Origin: an uncultured Arenicella sp.
Lineage (GTDB): Bacteria > Pseudomonadota > Gammaproteobacteria > Arenicellales > Arenicellaceae
DNA length: 64,000 bases
Assembly: GCA_938048185.1 (NCBI GenBank)
Contig: CALIVT010000030.1
Location: 1 to 64,000, forward strand
Direction: 5' to 3'
In this document: positions 58,683 to 64,000 of the stretch, piece after piece
Position numbering within the stretch: the first letter of the stretch is position 1
Layout: each line of letters starts with the position of its first letter
Notes under the pieces: generated by a model
Told to the model about the DNA's origin: nothing
What the model saw: only the letters and a program-made list of their open reading frames with translations
Databases searched by the model: none
Made by a program: the position numbers and the translations under genes

Positions 58683-60572
58683 ATGTCTGAATCTACATCA
58701 GCTATGGTCGCGTTTAGCGATCTTGATTTACCCGAACCTATTCAAAAGGCCGTCGTCGAACAGGGGTATGAGCAACCCTCGCCAATACAAGCCGAAGCAA
58801 TTCCAGCTTTGCTCAAAGGTCGTGATTTACTTGGTCAAGCCCAAACGGGCACCGGTAAAACGGCCGCCTTTGCTCTGCCCTTACTGGCCAATATTGATCC
58901 CAATAATCGCGCGCCGCAATTGCTTATTTTGGCGCCCACACGCGAACTCGCGATTCAAGTTGCAGAAGCGTGCCAACAGTATGCTAAGCACCTAAAGGGC
59001 GTGAACGTGCTGCCTATCTACGGCGGCCAGTCCTACACCATTCAGCTTAAACAGCTCAGTCGTGGCGCGCAGGTTGTGGTGGGCACACCGGGACGAGTGA
59101 TGGATCATATGCGTCGAAAAACCCTATCGTTAGACGCGTTGAGCGCCTTAGTGCTCGACGAAGCAGATGAAATGCTGCGTATGGGGTTTATTGACGATGT
59201 GAAATGGGTGCTCGAGCAATCGCCACCTGACCGTCAAATTGCGTTGTTTTCGGCCACGATGCCGCGCGAAGTTAAACGGGTTGCCGATCAGCATTTACAA
59301 GACCCTGTGCATATCAAAATTGCCAGCAAGACTGCGACTGGCGCTAACATTAGCCAGCGTTATTGGATTGTCCGCGGCACCCATAAGCTTGACGCAATTA
59401 CTCGAATTCTCGAAAGTGAAGACAGCGAGGGTGTCATTGTGTTTGTTCGTACCAAGAACGCCACCGTCGAATTGGCCGATAAACTGTCTGCCCGAGGCTT
59501 TCGCAGCGAGGCCTTAAACGGTGATATACCACAGGCGAATAGAGAGAAAATCATTGATCGTTTGCGGGGCGCGAAACTCGATATTCTGGTTGCCACAGAC
59601 GTAGTTGCTCGAGGTTTGGACGTTGAGCGTATCAGCCACGTGATCAACTACGATGTGCCACACGATACCGAAGGGTATATTCATCGAATTGGTCGTACTG
59701 GTCGCGCTGGGCGCTCCGGCAAGGCTATTCTGTTTATTGCACCACGAGAGAAGCGCATGCTATTTGCCATCGAACGTGCGACCAAGCAGCCGATAGAACC
59801 CATGGATCTTCCGAGCATGGCGGACATAAATCGTAGCCGGGTAGAACGTTTCAAAGACCAAATTGTAGCGACCATTGCGAACGAGAACCTAGATTTCTTT
59901 TCGCAATTAATTACCGAACTTCAGCAAGAGAAAGAGCTAAGCAGCGAACAAATAGCCGCCGCCACAGCGCATTTAGCCCAAGGCGATACGTCACTGGTAC
60001 TCGACGAGGCCGCGATGGCGAGAGAAGCGAAGTCTACCCACGTCAGTAAAGGCTTCGATCGAGATGAACGTGAACCGCGAGGTCGTCGAGAACGAGGTGA
60101 TCGTGGTGATCGTCGAGAACGTAGCCACGAAGCACGGCCAACGCCTGCAAAGCATGCGACGCCATTAAAAGAGCACCCAGGAATTGAAATGCAACGGTTT
60201 CGATTAGACGTAGGCCGACGAAACCAAGTTAAGCCAGGTAACATCGTCGGTGCAATTGCCAATGAGGCCGAGCTTGAAAGCCAGTACATTGGCGAGATTG
60301 AAATCCGTGAAGGTTATTCTACGGTCGATTTGCCGGCCGATATGCCAAAAGAAGTCATGAGTATTCTCAAGAACACTCGAGTTGCCGGTAGACCTTTAGC
60401 ACTTACTATTTTTGATGGTAAAGGCGATAGCAGTGAGGGTGCGGCGGAGTCTTCGGGTGATAAGAAGAAATCGTATAACTCTAAGAAACGTAATGCCGAT
60501 AGCGCCAGGGGAAAACCCTCTAAGCCGAAGTCTGACTACGCCAAGCGCAAGGGCGGCGAGCGCCGAAGGTAA
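58683..60572 (+). CDS. deaD: DEAD-box RNA helicase DeaD/CsdA
   Basis: 629 residues. Q motif PSPIQAEAIP, motif I AQTGTGKT, Ib TPGRV, II VLDEADEML, III SAT, and VI HRIGRTGRAG. A DeaD-specific middle part, a basic RGR/GDR-rich linker (about 455-490), a DbpA-type RNA-binding domain (about 505-585: RFRLDVGRRNQVKPGNIVGAIANEAEL) and a Lys/Arg-rich tail complete it. DeaD unwinds structured RNA in 50S biogenesis and cold adaptation. Preceded by the repeat-bearing leader. Confidence 0.95.
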   Translation: MSESTSAMVAFSDLDLPEPIQKAVVEQGYEQPSPIQAEAIPALLKGRDLLGQAQTGTGKTAAFALPLLANIDPNNRAPQLLILAPTRELAIQVAEACQQYAKHLKGVNVLPIYGGQSYTIQLKQLSRGAQVVVGTPGRVMDHMRRKTLSLDALSALVLDEADEMLRMGFIDDVKWVLEQSPPDRQIALFSATMPREVKRVADQHLQDPVHIKIASKTATGANISQRYWIVRGTHKLDAITRILESEDSEGVIVFVRTKNATVELADKLSARGFRSEALNGDIPQANREKIIDRLRGAKLDILVATDVVARGLDVERISHVINYDVPHDTEGYIHRIGRTGRAGRSGKAILFIAPREKRMLFAIERATKQPIEPMDLPSMADINRSRVERFKDQIVATIANENLDFFSQLITELQQEKELSSEQIAAATAHLAQGDTSLVLDEAAMAREAKSTHVSKGFDRDEREPRGRRERGDRGDRRERSHEARPTPAKHATPLKEHPGIEMQRFRLDVGRRNQVKPGNIVGAIANEAELESQYIGEIEIREGYSTVDLPADMPKEVMSILKNTRVAGRPLALTIFDGKGDSSEGAAESSGDKKKSYNSKKRNADSARGKPSKPKSDYAKRKGGERRR

Positions 60573-60624
60573 GGCATAGCGATTACTTTAATCATCATGC
60601 TGCTTCGCTTACACTGCGAGCAAC

Positions 60625-61689
60625 ATGATAAGAAAAACGCGTATATATAGTGTTGGCTTGCTTTTAGGCTGCGTTTTAGCCAGCCTGTCAGGGTGCGCAA
60701 GCCTTGGCTATTACAGCCAGAGTGTAGTCGGGCACGGCAAGTTGATGCTGGCTAGAAAGCCGGTAGACAAGGTTATCGCGAGCGCGGAGCAACCGCTCAA
60801 GTCTCAACTTGAATTAAGCCAACGTTTGCGTGTATTTGCCGTTCAAGAGTTGGGCCTGCCTGATTCCAAAAGCTATAGCAGTTATGTCGCGCTCAAGCGA
60901 GAGTACCCAGTTTGGAATGTTGTTGCCGCGCCGGAGTATTCTTTAGTGGCTAAGAAATGGTGCTACCCAGTGATTGGTTGCGCGAGTTATCGCGGCTACT
61001 TTTCGCTAAGCGCAGCTCAACGTTACGCTCAAAAGCTTGAGAAACAGGGTTTCGAAACCGTAGTCGGTGGTGCCAGCGCCTATTCCACACTGGGTTGGTT
61101 TTCTGACCCTTTATTGCCCTCGATGATGCGCTACGGTGATGCTGATCTTGCCGAAACATTGTTTCATGAGCTTGCGCACCAGCAGCTATACATTAACGGC
61201 GACAGTGATTTTAATGAAGCGTTTGCGACGGTAGTAGGCGAGACTGGTGCACAGCGTTGGTTAAGCGCCCAGCGCCCGCAAGAATTGAACGCGTATAGTC
61301 AGAAGCTCAAGGCGCGACAACAATTTTACGCTCTGGTAGAGACCGCTAAACTTGCACTAACGCGCGTTTATGAGTCGTTGCTAACCGACAGTGACAAAGA
61401 GCGCGCCAAACACGCCACGTTCGCTAAGCTTAAGCAAGACTACCAGGCCTTAAAAAATCAAGAGTGGAACGGGCAACCGTTGTTTGATCGTTGGTTCGAC
61501 ACGGAAATCAACAATGCTCGCTTGGTGGCTTTCACCACCTACCGTGATCAAGCTCCCAAGCTCACCGAATTGTTACGTCAATGTGATGACGATTTAGAGA
61601 GGTTCTATTGGGCTTTCGCGAAACCCATTAAGGTTGACGGTAGGGTTCAGATTCCCAGTGCCTGTAATAAGCCTAAGACTAACCGCTGA
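60625..61689 (+). CDS. Lipoprotein zinc aminopeptidase-like (COG4324 type)
   Basis: 354 residues. Lipobox LSGC with the lipidated Cys at C24. HEXXH motif HELAHQ (H181) followed by the downstream acidic segment DFNEAFATVVGETGAQRWL. CYPVIGCASYRGYFS and ARKPVDKVIAS are typical of the predicted aminopeptidases of this group. Likely anchored in the outer membrane facing the periplasm. The GDSL gene starts 12 bases after it. Confidence 0.85.
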   Translation: MIRKTRIYSVGLLLGCVLASLSGCASLGYYSQSVVGHGKLMLARKPVDKVIASAEQPLKSQLELSQRLRVFAVQELGLPDSKSYSSYVALKREYPVWNVVAAPEYSLVAKKWCYPVIGCASYRGYFSLSAAQRYAQKLEKQGFETVVGGASAYSTLGWFSDPLLPSMMRYGDADLAETLFHELAHQQLYINGDSDFNEAFATVVGETGAQRWLSAQRPQELNAYSQKLKARQQFYALVETAKLALTRVYESLLTDSDKERAKHATFAKLKQDYQALKNQEWNGQPLFDRWFDTEINNARLVAFTTYRDQAPKLTELLRQCDDDLERFYWAFAKPIKVDGRVQIPSACNKPKTNR

Positions 61690-61701
61690 GCGAGTAATAG
61701 T

Positions 61702-62691
61702 ATGCGACGTTTCTTTCTGATTTTGTTATCCACGCTCAGTATTTGGATTGTGGTCTCGGTCAGTCACGTTACAGTGGCTCAAGCTCAAGCTGATTTCGAT
61801 CGATTGGTGGTTTTCGGAGACAGCTTGTCAGATACAGGTAACTTGGCATCTGTAACCGCCAATTTCCCATTTCCATTCTTTGAAAACCGTATCTCCGATG
61901 GGCCCGTGTTAGTCGATTATCTAGCCGCACAACTTGGCTTACAGGCACGCGCCTCACTAGAGAGCGCAGGTAATAACTTTGCTGTAGCCGGTGGCAATAT
62001 TGTGGGTGTTGATCGTGAAGACTTGAGTTCACAGATCAGCTCATTTTTAGCGCGAACAAACAGCGACGATCAGACTAATAGCGCAAGCCTTTATTTCGTA
62101 ATGATGGGAGGCAATGACCTGCGTGATATTCGTTCGCTTAACTCGCCTATTACCGCGCAAGCTCGAATAGACGCGGTGTTAGATCAGCTCGAACTGCAAT
62201 TAACTCGTCTCTACGACGCTGGCGCGCGACCGTTTCTAGTCGCGAACGTGGCGAATATTGGACGCATTCCGGAAACCTTAGCACGTCAGAACCAAGACCC
62301 AGATATCGCAGCGCGAGCTGAAGCCTATGTGCGACTCTTTAATCGCGGTTTAGTATTGCGCCTGGATGAGTTTAAACGCAAGTCAGGCGTTAGTTTAAAT
62401 TTGTTCGATTTGTTTGCTGAGCTTGAAACTCTGATCGAGAACGCCGACGCCTTAGGCTTTACCCAAACCGAGGTCGGTTGTTTTCGGCTAGATGGCTTTA
62501 GATTCGAGTCGGATTGCCTATTCGGGGCTCGTTTTGATCGCTTTGTCTTCTTCGACAGCATTCATCCAACTGGCAAAGCTAACCGCCTAGCCAGCGCTGG
62601 ACTGATTGACCGAATTCCCCAGCCCAATACCATTCAACCGCCGCAACAGGTAAGCATCAGCGCGATTATTCAACTTCTATTACTAGACTAA
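61702..62691 (+). CDS. Secreted SGNH/GDSL hydrolase
   Basis: 329 residues. Signal peptide ending near AQAQA. Block I LVVFGDSLSDTGN (nucleophile S41), the block II/III residues in NNFAVAGGN and VMMGGNDLRD, and the Asp-His pair in FFDSIHPTGKANRLA. No autotransporter barrel follows: it ends soon after the hydrolase domain with a hydrophobic IIQLLLLD. An esterase or lipase-like role outside the cytoplasm is likely. Probably cotranscribed with the lipoprotein peptidase. Confidence 0.9.
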   Translation: MRRFFLILLSTLSIWIVVSVSHVTVAQAQADFDRLVVFGDSLSDTGNLASVTANFPFPFFENRISDGPVLVDYLAAQLGLQARASLESAGNNFAVAGGNIVGVDREDLSSQISSFLARTNSDDQTNSASLYFVMMGGNDLRDIRSLNSPITAQARIDAVLDQLELQLTRLYDAGARPFLVANVANIGRIPETLARQNQDPDIAARAEAYVRLFNRGLVLRLDEFKRKSGVSLNLFDLFAELETLIENADALGFTQTEVGCFRLDGFRFESDCLFGARFDRFVFFDSIHPTGKANRLASAGLIDRIPQPNTIQPPQQVSISAIIQLLLLD

Positions 62692-62921
62692 TCCGACAGT
62701 ATTACGCTGCCCGAGCCCGCGTTTGTATGTGACCGCGAGCGCTCTAACGCGTGTAACGCTGGCCATTTACAATTGTTTACCGGTTTCTCAGGCGTTTTGT
62801 CTTCTTAGTTACCTGCTAGAACTGCAGCCACCAGCTAAAGTAATTAAAAGCTAAGTGGGTATTTTGATAGTGCTGTAAACGCTAATCATCAGGTTTGAAA
62901 TTTTAATAAAGGGCGACATAA

Positions 62922-63245
62922 GTGATTATTAACGACATAATGATAAATGCAGTGCGCGCGATTCAGCGTATAGAAGGTGGCGCAAATGCGAAACGTTTAA
63001 ACGTGCCAGCTAACGAGTTGGGTAACCGCTTGATTGAACTTTATTACAACTCATCGGTGTTAGAAACGCGTGAATTAATTACAGAATTTATGACTGAAGC
63101 GGGCGTTGTGTGGCTGCGTAAATTACTGACTAGGGATGTAAGCGCAGTCGCGAGCTCGAGTTCACGTTTTGCATCAATGGATGATTATTTAAGCCTCTTA
63201 TCCGCAAATGACGACGCGTCAGAGTTACTGCTTGCAACTCGTTAA
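62922..63245 (+). CDS. Small protein of unknown function
   Basis: 107 residues from GTG 62922 (AAAGGG about 8 bases upstream); ATG 62940 is the alternative. Helical, no signal peptide, no recognised family. Segments AVRAIQRIEGGANAKRLNVPANELGNRLIELYYNS and LITEFMTEAGVVWLRKLLTRD look like one compact helical domain with a Ser-rich tail. Coding status rests on the start signal and composition. Confidence 0.55.
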   Translation: MIINDIMINAVRAIQRIEGGANAKRLNVPANELGNRLIELYYNSSVLETRELITEFMTEAGVVWLRKLLTRDVSAVASSSSRFASMDDYLSLLSANDDASELLLATR

Positions 63246-63458
63246 TGTGCTGAAAAAAATTAGTGTTTAGGCTTTAAATTTTTCGCTAAATTTCCGCCAA
63301 ACATCACTGTTTTAGCGTGAGCAAGACCCATATTCTCCAGTTCTAGACCACCTCTCTGCCGTAGTCGGGACCTCGGCTTCGCGGTGATCCATCCTCCGTA
63401 TTTGACTCGTTAGCTTATGACAAACACCAACGTTGAGGGTAGACTACCGTCAACTTTG

Positions 63459-63481
63459 GGAGAAGGATATAATGTTTCTCC
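63459..63481 (+). promoter_or_regulatory. Dodecin promoter -10 inside a palindrome
   Basis: Perfect TATAAT at 63468-63473, centred within GGAGAA (63459-63464) ... TTCTCC (63476-63481). The -35 region is poor (TACCGT at 17 bases). A palindrome over the -10 is a natural place for a repressor or a factor-dependent promoter. Confidence 0.5.
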
Positions 63482-63515
63482 TTTATATTATTCGTAAATT
63501 CAATTGGAGCAAATT

Positions 63516-63719
63516 ATGACTGTAGCAAGAATTACCGAAATTTCGGCCTCATCGACTGAGAGTTTTGAAGACGCTGTTAGAGTTGGCGTCGCACGTGCGA
63601 GCAAGACCTTAAAGAACGTAAGTGGCGCTTGGGTTAAGGACCAAGAAGTTGGAATCAAAGATGGTCAAGTGACTGATTTTCGAGTTAAATTAAAAATTAC
63701 TTTTATTCTAGAAGAGTAG
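63516..63719 (+). CDS. Dodecin (flavin-binding dodecamer)
   Basis: 67 residues from ATG 63516 (GGAG upstream); the frame is open four codons further. Whole-length match to dodecin: ARITEISASSTESFEDAVRVGVARASKTLKNVSGAWVKDQEVGIKDGQVTDFRVKLKITF. The Trp in GAWVKDQ is the residue that stacks on flavin. Dodecins store or buffer flavins. Single gene. Confidence 0.95.
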   Translation: MTVARITEISASSTESFEDAVRVGVARASKTLKNVSGAWVKDQEVGIKDGQVTDFRVKLKITFILEE

Positions 63720-63760
63720 TTATTTATCACCACTATTGATGATGGTTAAAATCCTTGTAG

Positions 63761-63769
63761 TGGTATAAT
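63761..63769 (+). promoter_or_regulatory. Extended -10 promoter
   Basis: TGGTATAAT fits the extended -10 consensus TGnTATAAT. Transcription would start near 63776, right at the first hairpin of the structured region that follows. No clear -35, as is usual for this class. Confidence 0.55.
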
Positions 63770-63775
63770 TACCCT

Positions 63776-64000
63776 CAATTCCGGTGTGATAATAACGCTG
63801 GAATTGATAAAACACCGGAAAATTTCGTCAACCCCTACGTCTTGATGGGATAAATTCGGTGACATGCTGGAAGGCAAGCGACCTGGGGAGGTTGTTTGCC
63901 AACTCGTGATACGCCAAAGTTTAAACTTGATAGAATCACTTTTCCGGCAAGATGGGATGGGTCGCTTGTTCTAATTTACTTAGGCTGCGATGCATGGAAA
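63776..64000 (+). ncRNA. Candidate structured RNA or long leader, cut by window edge
   Basis: Downstream of the extended -10 the sequence is rich in complementarity. CCGGTGT/ACACCGG (63781-63787, 63812-63818) competes with AATTCC/GGAATT (63777-63782, 63800-63805). A 12-pair hairpin spans 63873-63884 and 63889-63900 with loop GGGG. CCGGAAAA (63815-63822) matches TTTTCCGG (63940-63947), and CAAGCGACC (63875-63883) matches GGTCGCTTG (63960-63968), a crossing arrangement. No open frame of note. It does not fit the 6S, tmRNA, SRP, RNase P or common riboswitch consensus I know. Confidence 0.35.

Noticed and set aside
63776..64000. Right-edge RNA considered as 6S, tmRNA, SRP RNA, RNase P RNA or a common riboswitch
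   Set aside because: None of the conserved sequence blocks of those RNAs that I can recall is present.

Overview
The window reads as chromosome of a free-living, probably marine, gammaproteobacterium. The evidence is the order initiator tRNA - rimP - nusA - infB - rbfA - truB - rpsO - pnp, a fadBA pair, the anmK / M23 peptidase / tyrS neighbourhood, an AST-type arginine cluster, and many acyl-CoA, PLP-aminotransferase and aldehyde dehydrogenase genes. Base composition looks even and moderate. I saw no transposase, integrase, prophage, CRISPR array or rRNA gene. The genus is not determined.

Layout. 1-3020: a Sel1-repeat membrane protein whose frame runs in from the left edge through a Pro-Glu repeat, then a TPR / Rossmann-like / class III nucleotide cyclase protein. 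3188-7804 (minus): a secreted subtilisin-like protein with a small periplasmic partner, and a secreted HEXXH peptidase. 8096-17721: the translation and RNA-metabolism block, with intrinsic terminators behind the tRNA, just before rimP, between rpsO and pnp, and after pnp, plus a folded pnp leader. 17802-22061: ubiK, a DUF6817 protein, a YbiT-type ABC-F ATPase, a crotonase and a Crp-like regulator. 22186-26202: a GABA-type aminotransferase, an Lrp/AsnC regulator, a betB-type aldehyde dehydrogenase and an orphan protein. 26380-31329: anmK, an M23 endopeptidase, tyrS and a DUF1036 protein.

31566-43981 is an amino-acid and amine catabolism island: a dimethylglycine-dehydrogenase-like FAD/GcvT enzyme, a taurine:pyruvate-type aminotransferase, an ATP-grasp protein, a MocR regulator, and a very tight run astA-astB-astE-argC-argB. 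The last is the most interesting unit. The AST genes for steps 3 and 4 (astC, astD) are absent, and argC/argB sit where astD would be expected. This raises the untested idea that N-succinylglutamate semialdehyde is oxidised through an acyl phosphate with gain of ATP.

44219-50167: two acyl-CoA dehydrogenases, a thiolase, a GST-like protein, an XRE/MmyB regulator and a small membrane protein. 50337-53831: a class II aldolase-family protein behind a repeat-built leader, an Ada-AlkA fusion overlapping ogt, an RDD protein and a DUF1145 protein. 54077-57711: fadB, fadA and an S4 protein. 57928-63719: a DUF1330 protein, a DEAD-box helicase behind five tandem repeats, a lipoprotein peptidase, a GDSL hydrolase, a small orphan and dodecin. 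63761-64000: an extended -10 promoter followed by strongly self-complementary sequence, a possible leader RNA or ncRNA cut by the window edge.

All calls rest on reading the sequence and on remembered family features. No database search was run. Where a start was moved from the longest frame, the reason is given.
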